NCBI RefSeq assembly: GCF_000306965.1
Contig: NZ_JH976435.1
Span: 245,870-309,869, forward strand
Length of the DNA stretch: 64,000 nucleotides
DNA from: Amphibacillus jilinensis Y1
Lineage (GTDB): Bacteria > Bacillota > Bacilli > Bacillales > Amphibacillaceae
Reading direction: 5' to 3'
Of the stretch, positions 46,681 to 55,083 are shown one piece after another (position 1 is the stretch's first letter; every line of letters begins with the position of its first letter). A program made the position numbers and the translations under genes. The notes under the pieces are model-generated. The model made no database searches, was not told the origin of the DNA, and saw only the letters and a program-made list of their open reading frames with translations.

Positions 46681-47541
46681 ATGCAGTTTGGAAAACTCTT
46701 AACAGCGATGGTTACACCATTTAACGATAAGAATCAAATTGATTACAGTAAAGTAACCGAGTTAATGCATTACCTTATCGAAAATGGTTCAGATGGTTTA
46801 GTAGTGGCAGGAACAACAGGAGAATCACCAACATTAACCCATCAAGAAAAGCTTGAGTTATTTAAACATACGGTCGCAGTGTCAAATCGCCAGTATCCTA
46901 TTATAGCTGGGACGGGTTCTAATAATACAGAAGAAACGATTAAATTAACAAAAGAAGCTGAAGCAATTGGTGTTGATGCCGTTTTATTAGTTACACCTTA
47001 CTATAATAAACCAAATCAATCTGGACTCTATCAACACTTTCTTGCTGTAGCTGAAGCAACAGACTTACCGATCATGCTCTATAATATTCCTGGTCGAACG
47101 ATGGTTCACTTAACCGTTGATACAATTGTAGCTTTATCCAAGATAGACAACATTATTTCGGTCAAAGAGTCCAGTGGAAACCTTGATGCGATCTCACAAA
47201 TTATCGAAGAGACTAACGATGATTTTTCTGTCTATAGTGGAGATGACAGTTTAACTTTACCGTTGAAAGCAATTGGAGCTGATGGTGTTGTATCTGTAGC
47301 CTCACATATTGTAGGGAATGAAATGAAAGAAATGTTAAATCGATTTGATGAAGGAGAAGTTAAGCAAGCATCTGCTATTCATCGATCGTTGCTTCCTATT
47401 ATGAGAGGATTGTTTATGGCCCCTTCTCCCGCACCTGTTAAAGCAGCGTTAAGAATGAAAGGTATCGAAACAGGTAGTGTACGTTTACCACTTGTTAATG
47501 TTAATGAGGTGGAAGAGCAGTTGATTCGAGATTTAATTTAA
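46681..47541 (+). CDS. dapA: 4-hydroxy-tetrahydrodipicolinate synthase
   Basis: DapA condenses aspartate semialdehyde and pyruvate. The 286-aa TIM-barrel protein has AGTTGESPTL for substrate binding, Y134 in LYNIPGR and the Schiff-base lysine K162 in ISVKESSGN. Its product feeds both lysine/peptidoglycan and, during sporulation, dipicolinate (DpaAB). The gap to dapG is 36 bases. A strong terminator follows. Confidence 0.97.
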   Translation: MQFGKLLTAMVTPFNDKNQIDYSKVTELMHYLIENGSDGLVVAGTTGESPTLTHQEKLELFKHTVAVSNRQYPIIAGTGSNNTEETIKLTKEAEAIGVDAVLLVTPYYNKPNQSGLYQHFLAVAEATDLPIMLYNIPGRTMVHLTVDTIVALSKIDNIISVKESSGNLDAISQIIEETNDDFSVYSGDDSLTLPLKAIGADGVVSVASHIVGNEMKEMLNRFDEGEVKQASAIHRSLLPIMRGLFMAPSPAPVKAALRMKGIETGSVRLPLVNVNEVEEQLIRDLI

Positions 47542-47546
47542 ACGTT

Positions 47547-47584
47547 AGAGTACAATATCTTTTGCTTGGATATTGTACTCTTTT
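47547..47584 (+). terminator. Intrinsic terminator after dapA
   Basis: AGAGTACAATATC and GATATTGTACTCT form a perfect 13-bp stem around TTTTGCTTG, with TTTTC after it. Confidence 0.93.
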
Positions 47585-47614
47585 CATTTGAATAGCCATC
47601 AGAATCACAGATAA

Positions 47615-47742
47615 GCGTCCGTAATTGCTCGCCTCAAAATAAAGGGTTGATCATTTGTTTAACCGGAAGCTAACGTCCTGATACACAAAACTATTAATCA
47701 GTGAAAAGATTGAAAAAACCACTGATTGAAGGTTCGTTTTAT
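47615..47742 (+). repeat. Intergenic repeat, copy B (about 128 bp)
   Basis: Copy B starts GCGTCCGTAA, has GCCTCAAAATA, GCTAACGTCCTGAT, then a perfect 8-bp stem AATCAGTG/CACTGATT and the conserved end GAAGGTTCGTTTTAT. The middle is more diverged and shorter than copies A and C. Its 3' end is 12 bases before the -10 element of the spoIIIE promoter. Confidence 0.8.
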
Positions 47743-47754
47743 GCCTGTTTTATG

Positions 47755-47763
47755 TGCTATAAT
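47755..47763 (+). promoter_or_regulatory. Extended -10 promoter for spoIIIE/ftsK
   Basis: TGCTATAAT is a perfect extended -10. The -35 region falls in the last bases of repeat copy B (TTCGTT or CGTTTT), which is a poor -35. Confidence 0.65.
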
Positions 47764-47800
47764 AAGGGAATGAGAAGTTTAAGATAAGGAGATTTTTAGG

Positions 47801-50086
47801 ATGGCTCGTAAAAAGAATAAACGCAAAACATCAAAAAATAAATTAAAACTACAATTGCAATATGAATTGTATGGTATTCTTTTTATTCTATTAGCGATTT
47901 TTGGTAGTGGTGCTGGTTCAATTAGTGATGGTCTTATTCCAGCATGGTTAGAAAATTTCTTTCGGTTTTTCCTAGGTTTTTGGTATATGGTAGCTTCACT
48001 AGCTCTGTTTGCGTTTGGGCTTTATTTAATGATTAAAAGACAGATTCCTCGATTAATGACAAGAAAACTACTAGGCGTTCTTATACTATTTTTAGGTTTG
48101 TTGCTTTTAAGTCATATTGATCAGTATCATGTCTATCGCAGTGGCGTTGAAGAATCATCTATCATTAGGGAAACGTGGGACCAGTATATTAACTACCTCA
48201 ATGGACGCGCTAGTGCAAGTGTTTTAGGTGGCGGTCTAATTGGAGCGGTTCTCTACGCTTCATCTTATGTATTATTTTCCACTACTGGTGCTGTTTTTTT
48301 AGCTATATTTATGATTCTTGTGGGTATTATTTTCTTAACCCACTTTTCGATTGGGACCTTTTTAGAGAAGCAAACAACTAACTTCAAAAAATTTATTGAA
48401 ACGCACTATAAAAATTGGAAAGCGAATCGGGAGCACAAGAAATCAATACAATTACAAGCAGAATCACAAGAAAAGGTAACTAATACTCAACCAAATGATA
48501 ATCAACAATTGGAAGAACCTGTTATCGAAGCTTTCACAGAGATAGCTTATGCAGAACAAGAAATCGATATGTCAAAGGGCAAAAAGGAAAGTCATCAAAA
48601 TCAAATGACCGATAATCAAGAAGCTGATGTACCCCTTGACGTTGCACCAATGACCGAATTGGAAAATGTTGATTATAAGTTACCTATGGTTAATTTGCTT
48701 AATGAACCAAATAAAAAAGCACATCAACAAGAGCGTGGGCAAATTCAAGCTGTTGTTCGAAAGTTAGAATCCACATTTAATAGTTTTGGTGTTAAAGCTA
48801 AAGTGACACGGGTACATGTTGGTCCAGCGGTAACGAAATATGAAGTTTATCCTGAGGCTGGGGTGAAGGTTAGCAAGATTGTTAATCTCCATGATGATCT
48901 TGCCTTAGCCTTAGCAGCAAAAGATATTCGAATTGAGGCACCGATACCAGGAAAATCAGCAGTGGGTATTGAAGTGCCAAATACAGAAGTATCTATGGTT
49001 ACACTTCGAGAAGTTTTTGAAACAAAACAAGTGAAAGAAAGCTCAATTCTGTCTTTTGTATTAGGACGAGATATATCTGGGGACGCCATTGTTGCAGAAT
49101 TAAATAAAATGCCACACTTACTTGTTGCTGGAGCAACGGGAAGCGGGAAAAGTGTCTGTATTAATGGGATTATCACGAGTATTTTAATGCGGGCTAAACC
49201 ACATGAAGTAAAGATGATGATGATTGATCCAAAAAAGGTTGAATTAAATATATATAATGGCATCCCGCATTTATTAGCACCAGTTGTAACCGATCCAAAA
49301 AAAGCGTCGCAAGCATTAAAAAAAGTCGTCTCGGAAATGGAACGACGTTATGAGCTGTTTTCTGATACAGGTAATCGTAATATCGAGGGTTACAACAATT
49401 ATATAAATAGATATAACGAAACAGTAAGTGTAGAAGAGAGACAACCTCTTTTACCATATATCGTTGTTTTAGTAGATGAGCTAGCGGATTTAATGATGGT
49501 AGCATCCAATGAAGTCGAAGATGCGATTACACGTTTGGCGCAAATGGCTCGTGCTGCTGGCATTCATTTAATTATTGCTACTCAACGACCATCTGTAGAT
49601 GTCATTACAGGTGTTATTAAAGCCAATATTCCATCCAGAATTGCATTTAGTGTATCATCACAAACGGATTCACGTACCATTCTAGATACAGGCGGTGCTG
49701 AGAAACTGTTAGGAAGAGGTGACATGCTCTTTTTACCAGTAGGTGCATCGAAACCCACTCGTATTCAAGGAGCCTTCTTGTCGGATGAAGAAGTTGAAAA
49801 TGTTGTTGACCATTGTGTCGAACAACAAAAAGCACATTATCAAGAAGAAATGATTCCAGATGAAATTGAACAAAAACCATCGCAGCCAGAGGATGACTTG
49901 TTTGACGATGCGGTGCAATTGATTGTTGAGATGCAAAGTGCCAGTGTATCCATGCTCCAAAGGCGGTTTAGAATTGGTTATACGAGAGCCGCGCGATTAA
50001 TTGATATGATGGAAGATAGAGGAATTGTCGGACCTTATGAGGGATCAAAACCACGAACGGTGTTGATATCCGAATATTCAGAGTAA
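47801..50086 (+). CDS. spoIIIE: DNA translocase SpoIIIE/FtsK
   Basis: SpoIIIE pumps the chromosome into the forespore; the same family clears DNA from division septa. The 761-aa protein has a basic N-terminus, four membrane helices at about 25-190, a charged linker (200-300), the alpha/beta motor with Walker [14 protein letters not shown] near residue 445 and [13 protein letters not shown] as Walker B, and a gamma winged-helix domain at the end ([20 protein letters not shown]). Length is near B. subtilis SpoIIIE. In B. subtilis rnjB and tepA stand between dapA and spoIIIE; here they are absent and a repeat copy fills the gap. AAGGAG precedes the ATG. Confidence 0.95.
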   Translation: MARKKNKRKTSKNKLKLQLQYELYGILFILLAIFGSGAGSISDGLIPAWLENFFRFFLGFWYMVASLALFAFGLYLMIKRQIPRLMTRKLLGVLILFLGLLLLSHIDQYHVYRSGVEESSIIRETWDQYINYLNGRASASVLGGGLIGAVLYASSYVLFSTTGAVFLAIFMILVGIIFLTHFSIGTFLEKQTTNFKKFIETHYKNWKANREHKKSIQLQAESQEKVTNTQPNDNQQLEEPVIEAFTEIAYAEQEIDMSKGKKESHQNQMTDNQEADVPLDVAPMTELENVDYKLPMVNLLNEPNKKAHQQERGQIQAVVRKLESTFNSFGVKAKVTRVHVGPAVTKYEVYPEAGVKVSKIVNLHDDLALALAAKDIRIEAPIPGKSAVGIEVPNTEVSMVTLREVFETKQVKESSILSFVLGRDISGDAIVAELNKMPHLLVAGATGSGKSVCINGIITSILMRAKPHEVKMMMIDPKKVELNIYNGIPHLLAPVVTDPKKASQALKKVVSEMERRYELFSDTGNRNIEGYNNYINRYNETVSVEERQPLLPYIVVLVDELADLMMVASNEVEDAITRLAQMARAAGIHLIIATQRPSVDVITGVIKANIPSRIAFSVSSQTDSRTILDTGGAEKLLGRGDMLFLPVGASKPTRIQGAFLSDEEVENVVDHCVEQQKAHYQEEMIPDEIEQKPSQPEDDLFDDAVQLIVEMQSASVSMLQRRFRIGYTRAARLIDMMEDRGIVGPYEGSKPRTVLISEYSE

Positions 50087-50153
50087 GCATGTGCTTAGAC
50101 TTACTTCAAAATAGGAAATTGTCGTAATTTCTGTTTATTTATTTTTTGTAAAG

Positions 50154-50162
50154 TGGTATATT
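50154..50162 (+). promoter_or_regulatory. Extended -10 promoter for the GntR gene
   Basis: TGGTATATT (TG-N-TATATT) lies about 40 bases before the ymfC start. The -35 region is T-rich without a clear TTGACA-like hexamer. Confidence 0.5.
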
Positions 50163-50203
50163 GTTAATGACCAATCAAACGCTATAACTTGGAGGATGTT
50201 TAT

Positions 50204-50929
50204 ATGGTGAATAACCTATACGATAATGACTTGTTTAAAAAGACATTAATAAAATTACGTAAAGATATTGAACAAGGCATCTATCCACCAAATGAAAAGC
50301 TTCATCCTCTCTATGAGCTGGCTACAATTTATCAAGTCACGCGTACCATTATGGAAGCTATTATTGATCAATTAGTTGAAGAAAATGTGGTAACAAGGCG
50401 GTTAGGAATCGGTGTATTTGTAAACCCTAAGCCCATCTACTCTTCAGGTATTGAAGAGTTAGGAAGTGTGTCAGATATGATTCGAAAAGCAGGTAAACAA
50501 CCAGGCACTCAATATGTAGCTGCTGAAGTGGTCAAACCCACTGCACATGATCTTAATAACTTTAATGCAACAGATCTTGAAGCGATTGCCCGTGTTGAAC
50601 GTGTGCGTACTGCAGATGGTGAGCCCGTCGTCTATTGTATTGACAAAGTTGATCATGCTCGAATTCCGATTGGTCAAATTCACAGTCAAAATTCAATTTT
50701 CAAATTGATAGAAGACTATACAATGATGCGTATTCAGTATGCCCATACATATATTGAGCCGATTGGTTTTCATGAGAAGATATCTGCGATTTTGAATTGT
50801 AGACCGGATCAGTCTTTGTTGCTACTCAAGCAAATGCACTATACTGAAGAGCACCAGCCGATACTCTATTCAGCGAATTACTTTAGAAGCGATGCATTTC
50901 AATTCCATGTGGTAAGAAAGCGATTATAG
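50204..50929 (+). CDS. ymfC: GntR-family regulator with UTRA domain (YmfC-like)
   Basis: The 241-aa protein has an N-terminal winged helix (LRKDIEQGIYPPNEKLHPLY, then YQVTRTIMEAIIDQLVEENV) and a C-terminal UTRA ligand-binding domain (AIARVERVRTADGEPVVYCI), so it is of the HutC subfamily. I chose ATG 50204 after GGAGG; an upstream TTG at 50189 overlaps that site. It corresponds to ymfC, which follows spoIIIE in B. subtilis. It precedes the nup genes here, so it may control them, but no operator was identified. Confidence 0.88.
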   Translation: MVNNLYDNDLFKKTLIKLRKDIEQGIYPPNEKLHPLYELATIYQVTRTIMEAIIDQLVEENVVTRRLGIGVFVNPKPIYSSGIEELGSVSDMIRKAGKQPGTQYVAAEVVKPTAHDLNNFNATDLEAIARVERVRTADGEPVVYCIDKVDHARIPIGQIHSQNSIFKLIEDYTMMRIQYAHTYIEPIGFHEKISAILNCRPDQSLLLLKQMHYTEEHQPILYSANYFRSDAFQFHVVRKRL

Positions 50930-51004
50930 TATTTTGTTTAGGACAGCCTAACATCTTTTTTAGTACGTTATTTGGTCAACTATTAACTATTTGGGGGTAT
51001 TTAA

Positions 51005-52114
51005 GTGAAGAACAAACATTGGTTAATTCTTGCTTTATTGTTTGCAGCAGTATTGACTCTAGGTGCGTGTGGAACAGCTGATGAAGATGACACAGCGACA
51101 GATGACGCCACGGAGACAGACGAAGACACTACAGAAGATACAATAGACTTCTCAGTTGCAATGGTTACTGATGAAGGTGGGGTAGATGATCGCTCATTTA
51201 ATCAATCTGCATGGGAAGGTATTCAAGCTTTTGGTGCTGAACATGGACTAGAGCGAGGTACGCACTATAATTATGCACAGTCTGATGATGCTGCTGATTA
51301 CATGCCTAACCTTAATAATTTGTTACAACAAGATTATAATTTGATTTTTGGTGTGGGTTTCGAATTGAGAGAAGCTGTAGAACAAGTCGCATCAGCAAAT
51401 CAAGATACACACTTTTCTATTATTGATGAAGTGATTGAAGCAGATAATGTTGCTAGCGTAACGTTCGCTGAAGAGCAAGGCTCATTTCTTGTTGGTGTAG
51501 CTGCAGCGTTAAAAGCGGAATCTGATGAAGTTGGTTTTGTTGGTGGTATTTCAAGCCCATTAATCAAACGCTTTGAAGTTGGCTATGTAGCGGGTGTTAA
51601 ATCAGTAAATCCTGATTTAGATGTTCGCATTAATTATGCAGAGTCATTTAGTGATGAGCAAATGGGGCGATCATTTGCTAATAGCATGTACGGCGATGGT
51701 ATAGATGTTATCTACCATGCTTCTGGTGCTGTAGGTAATGGTGTTTTTACAGAAGCAAGAAATCGTATTGAAAACAATCCAGACCAGCCTGTATGGGTAA
51801 TTGGTGTTGACCGTGATCAATACGAAGAAGGCCAACAAGGTGATCATAATGTTACATTAACGTCAATGGTTAAACGTGTAGACGTTGCTGTTCAAGAAAT
51901 TTCAGAAATGGCTTTATCAGGAGAGTTTCCAGGTGGAGAACATATCATATTAGGTCTTGAAGACGAAGCAATTGCTGTAGCTGATACAAATAGTGATGCA
52001 TATACAGATGAAATTCGTGAAGCGGTTGAAGAATGGAAACAACGTATTCTAGATGGAGAAGTTGTGGTTCCACAAACGGATGAGGAATTAGAAGACTATT
52101 TAGACTCTCTTTAA
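51005..52114 (+). CDS. nupN: BMP-family lipoprotein, nucleoside-type solute-binding protein
   Basis: The protein is the extracellular binding component of a nucleoside-type ABC importer. It has a lipoprotein signal peptide with lipobox LGAC (Cys22), an extremely acidic Asp/Thr linker (about 25-48), and the BMP/Med domain (VAMVTDEGGVDDRSFNQSAW; VGFVGGISSPLIKRFEVGY). The start is GTG behind GGGGG. It is upstream of the ATPase and permease genes as in B. subtilis nupNOPQ (guanosine uptake), but a terminator and repeat C separate it from nupO. Substrate is inferred from the family only. Confidence 0.9.
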   Translation: MKNKHWLILALLFAAVLTLGACGTADEDDTATDDATETDEDTTEDTIDFSVAMVTDEGGVDDRSFNQSAWEGIQAFGAEHGLERGTHYNYAQSDDAADYMPNLNNLLQQDYNLIFGVGFELREAVEQVASANQDTHFSIIDEVIEADNVASVTFAEEQGSFLVGVAAALKAESDEVGFVGGISSPLIKRFEVGYVAGVKSVNPDLDVRINYAESFSDEQMGRSFANSMYGDGIDVIYHASGAVGNGVFTEARNRIENNPDQPVWVIGVDRDQYEEGQQGDHNVTLTSMVKRVDVAVQEISEMALSGEFPGGEHIILGLEDEAIAVADTNSDAYTDEIREAVEEWKQRILDGEVVVPQTDEELEDYLDSL

Positions 52115-52121
52115 TTTAACC

Positions 52122-52156
52122 GAGAAAAGGCTAGAGATCTTCTAGTCTTTTTCTCT
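52122..52156 (+). terminator. Intrinsic terminator after nupN
   Basis: GAGAAAAGGCTAGA pairs with TCTAGTCTTTTTCTC (one wobble or bulge) around GATCT-type loop bases. The T-run is part of the 3' arm. It separates nupN from the transporter genes. Confidence 0.75.
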
Positions 52157-52192
52157 GTCTAGGAAATGTTATACATTTTCATCATAGATAGT

Positions 52193-52333
52193 CGTGCGTA
52201 AAACACTGCCTCAAAATAGAGAACAGAGATAAAACGATTTGAGTCATGATAACGGTGCTAATGTCCTGATTCACTTAACAACATAGTGGGCGAAGAGCGA
52301 AACTGCCCACTATAGATTGAAGGTTCGTTTTAT
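52193..52333 (+). repeat. Intergenic repeat, copy C (about 141 bp), the best-preserved copy
   Basis: Copy C reads CGTGCGTAAAACACTG, then CCTCAAAATAGAGAACAGAG, GGTGCTAATGTCCTGATTCA, a hairpin TAGTGGGC...GCCCACTA (8 bp perfect) and GATTGAAGGTTCGTTTTAT. The 5' GTAAAAC and 3' GTTTTAT can pair, closing the element. It lies between nupN and nupO. Confidence 0.82.
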
Positions 52334-52370
52334 ATAAATGATAGCGTTCGATGATTCAGGTTAAATCATT

Positions 52371-52403
52371 AAATGAAAAGCAGTTACTCTCCCCTTTTCA
52401 TTT
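52371..52403 (+). repeat. Inverted repeat upstream of nupO
   Basis: AAATGAAAAG and CTTTTCATTT pair perfectly over 10 bp with a 13-base pyrimidine-rich loop. The 3' arm is followed by GACGATTTTACC, so it is a weak terminator at best. AATGAAAAG occurs again at 52447-52455, so an alternative pairing with the 3' arm is possible. No gene is present in 52334-52504. Confidence 0.5.
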
Positions 52404-52504
52404 GACGATTTTACCTCATAAGCAATGGGATGGGTGAAGATCTTGTAAATGAAAAGTCAATAAACATTGACGGTAACCAACCTTATAAATAAGGAGTGAA
52501 CATA

Positions 52505-54037
52505 ATGAGTAATTATATTGTTGAGATGTTAAACATTCGCAAAGAATTTCCTGGGATTGTAGCTAACAACAATGTTAATTTGCAATTAAAAAAAGGTGAG
52601 ATACATGCATTACTTGGAGAGAATGGAGCAGGTAAATCAACATTAATGAATGTGTTGTTTGGATTGTATCAACCAGAAAAAGGAGAGATTCGGGTCAAAG
52701 GAGAAGTGGTGAAAATTAGTGACCCTAACATCGCCAATCGATTAGGTATAGGCATGGTTCACCAACATTTTATGCTTGTTGATACCTTCACTGTCGCACA
52801 AAACATTATCTTAGGAAGTGAGCCGAAAAAAAAGGGTGTTCTTGTTGATTTGAAACAAGCAGAAAAAGAAATTACTGAGCTTTCAGAACGTTATGGTTTA
52901 AGGGTTGATCCAAAAGCAAAGATAAGAGATATTTCTGTTGGTATGCAACAACGGGCAGAAATATTAAAGACCTTATATCGGGGAGCGGAAGTTATTATAT
53001 TAGATGAACCAACAGCAGTATTAACTCCGCAAGAAATTAAAGAGCTTATTGGTATTATGAAATCTTTAATTAATGAAGGGATCTCAATTATTTTAATCAC
53101 ACATAAATTAAAGGAAATTATGGAAGTCTGTGATCGTTGTACGGTAATTCGAAAAGGTGAAGGAATAGGAACTGTCAATGTGAGTGAGACAAATGTTGAT
53201 GAACTAGCATCTTTAATGGTGGGGCGTGATATTGCTTTTACCACAGAAAAGACACCAGCACAACCGAAAGATACCGTACTTTCAATTAAAAACTTACAAG
53301 TTAAAGATTTTAGGCAAGCACTTATGGTAAAAGATTTAAATTTAAATATTCAAGCTGGTGAAATTGTCGGCATTGCGGGTATTGATGGTAATGGACAGTC
53401 AGAGTTAATCGAGGCTATTACAGGACTGAGGAAAGTGGAATCTGGAGAAATTTTTCTTCATAACAAATCAATTACTCATATATCCACGCGCAAAGTAACA
53501 GAGGCAGGTGTGGCACACATTCCGCAAGATCGCCATAAGTTTGGGCTAGTTTTAGATTATCCAATTGGCGAAAACATGGTGTTACAAACGTATTATCAAA
53601 AACCTTTTTCAAACTTTAAGGTACTTTCATTCAAAAATATTTATCAGCATGCTTCAAGGTTAATTGAAGATTATGATGTAAGAACGCCATCAACACGGAC
53701 AAAAGCTAGAGCACTATCTGGTGGTAATCAACAAAAGGCGATTATAGCTAGAGAGGTTGATCGCTCACCAGACCTCTTAATCGCGGCACAGCCAACACGT
53801 GGATTGGATGTAGGAGCGATAGAAAATATCCACAAACGATTAATTAAGGAACGTGATAAAGGAAGAGCTATTCTTCTCGTATCTTTTGAACTAGATGAAA
53901 TTATCAATGTGAGTGATCGCATCGCTGTTATGTTTGATGGCCAAATTGTAGCTGAAGTTAAACCGGAAGAAACGAACGAACAAGAGCTGGGATTATTAAT
54001 GGCCGGTAGTAGTAAAGAGAAAGCAGGTGAGTTGTAA
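52505..54037 (+). CDS. nupO: Nucleoside-type ABC importer, duplicated ATPase
   Basis: The 510-aa protein has two ABC ATPase domains in tandem, as in sugar/nucleoside importers of the RbsA/BmpB type. The first has Walker A GENGAGKST (residues 38-46) and signature ISVGMQQRAEI; the second has a degenerate P-loop (GIDGNGQSEL) and the signature LSGGNQQKAII. The ATG at 52505 follows AAGGAG; a GTG at 52496 overlaps that site. It is followed without gap by the two permease genes. The energy-coupling role and cytoplasmic place are known for the family. Confidence 0.94.
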   Translation: MSNYIVEMLNIRKEFPGIVANNNVNLQLKKGEIHALLGENGAGKSTLMNVLFGLYQPEKGEIRVKGEVVKISDPNIANRLGIGMVHQHFMLVDTFTVAQNIILGSEPKKKGVLVDLKQAEKEITELSERYGLRVDPKAKIRDISVGMQQRAEILKTLYRGAEVIILDEPTAVLTPQEIKELIGIMKSLINEGISIILITHKLKEIMEVCDRCTVIRKGEGIGTVNVSETNVDELASLMVGRDIAFTTEKTPAQPKDTVLSIKNLQVKDFRQALMVKDLNLNIQAGEIVGIAGIDGNGQSELIEAITGLRKVESGEIFLHNKSITHISTRKVTEAGVAHIPQDRHKFGLVLDYPIGENMVLQTYYQKPFSNFKVLSFKNIYQHASRLIEDYDVRTPSTRTKARALSGGNQQKAIIAREVDRSPDLLIAAQPTRGLDVGAIENIHKRLIKERDKGRAILLVSFELDEIINVSDRIAVMFDGQIVAEVKPEETNEQELGLLMAGSSKEKAGEL

Positions 54038-55083
54038 TGTTTTCTAATCGAACGTTTAATTTAATCGTTCCCATCTTTTCTGTGTTACTAGGATTTCTAG
54101 TTGGAGCGATTGTGATGTTGGCTTTCGGATATAGTCCAATAGAAGGTTATCGTGCACTCTGGAATGGTGCATTTGGCAATTCCTACTACCTTGGAGAAAC
54201 GATTAGACAATCGATTCCGTTAATGTTAACAGGATTAGCTATTGCTTTTGCTTTTCGAAGTGGTTTGTTTAATATAGGCGCAGAGGGTCAAGTGTTTGTA
54301 GGTTGGTTGGCCGCTGTATGGTTAGGGATTGTTGTAGACTTGCCGACCATCATTCATTTGCCGCTAGCTCTTTTAGTTGCAGGACTTGCAGGCGCTTTGT
54401 GGGCATTGATTCCTGGCTTATTAAAGGCAACACGAGGTGTCCACGAAGTTGTGGTAACCATTATGATGAATTATATTGCCTTACATCTAAGTAATCATAT
54501 TATTCGCGCTTACCTCTTAGAGTCTGGATCACGAACATCTCGGATTAGTGAAACAGCTTCGTTAAGAACAGAAGGTTTAACAACGTTATTTGGTGGCTCT
54601 CAAGTTCATTGGGGATTCATAATTGCGTTTATTTCAGCTATAACTATGTGGTTTTTACTTGAAAGAACTACATATGGTTATGAACTGCGCGCTGTTGGAT
54701 ACAACAAGCATGCAGCTCATTATGCTGGTATCAATGTGAAGCGAAATATTATAATGGCGATGATGATTTCAGGTTTATTTGCAGGACTTGCTGGTGCAAT
54801 GGAGGGATTAGGTACATTTGGGAGCATGCATACACACGCAAGTTTCTCTAACTTGGGATTTGATGGTATTGCTGTTGCATTGTTAGGAGCAAATACAGCT
54901 ATCGGATCCGTTATTTCTGCCTTTTTGTTTGGAGCATTGAAAGTAGGCTCACTAAGTATGCCGCCCATTTCAGGCGTCCCTTCTGAGTTGGTCGAAATAA
55001 TTATTGCAGTAATTATCTTCTTTGTTGCATCAAGTTACATGATTCGTTGGATTGTACTTCGCTTTAAAAAGGAGGAGAAATAA
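54037..55083 (+). CDS. nupP: Nucleoside-type ABC importer permease, first subunit
   Basis: The 348-aa protein is a BPD_transp_2-type permease with about nine or ten hydrophobic segments, and the family motif FRSGLFNIGAEGQVFVGWLA near residue 75. EVVVTIMMNYIALHL and GFDGIAVALLGANTAIGSVI are also typical. Its start overlaps the nupO stop by one base and its stop abuts the nupQ start, so all three transporter genes are probably made together. Confidence 0.94.
   Translation: MFSNRTFNLIVPIFSVLLGFLVGAIVMLAFGYSPIEGYRALWNGAFGNSYYLGETIRQSIPLMLTGLAIAFAFRSGLFNIGAEGQVFVGWLAAVWLGIVVDLPTIIHLPLALLVAGLAGALWALIPGLLKATRGVHEVVVTIMMNYIALHLSNHIIRAYLLESGSRTSRISETASLRTEGLTTLFGGSQVHWGFIIAFISAITMWFLLERTTYGYELRAVGYNKHAAHYAGINVKRNIIMAMMISGLFAGLAGAMEGLGTFGSMHTHASFSNLGFDGIAVALLGANTAIGSVISAFLFGALKVGSLSMPPISGVPSELVEIIIAVIIFFVASSYMIRWIVLRFKKEEK

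Noticed and set aside
52334..52504. Purine riboswitch upstream of nupO
   Set aside because: Conserved loop sequences of the purine aptamer are not present.
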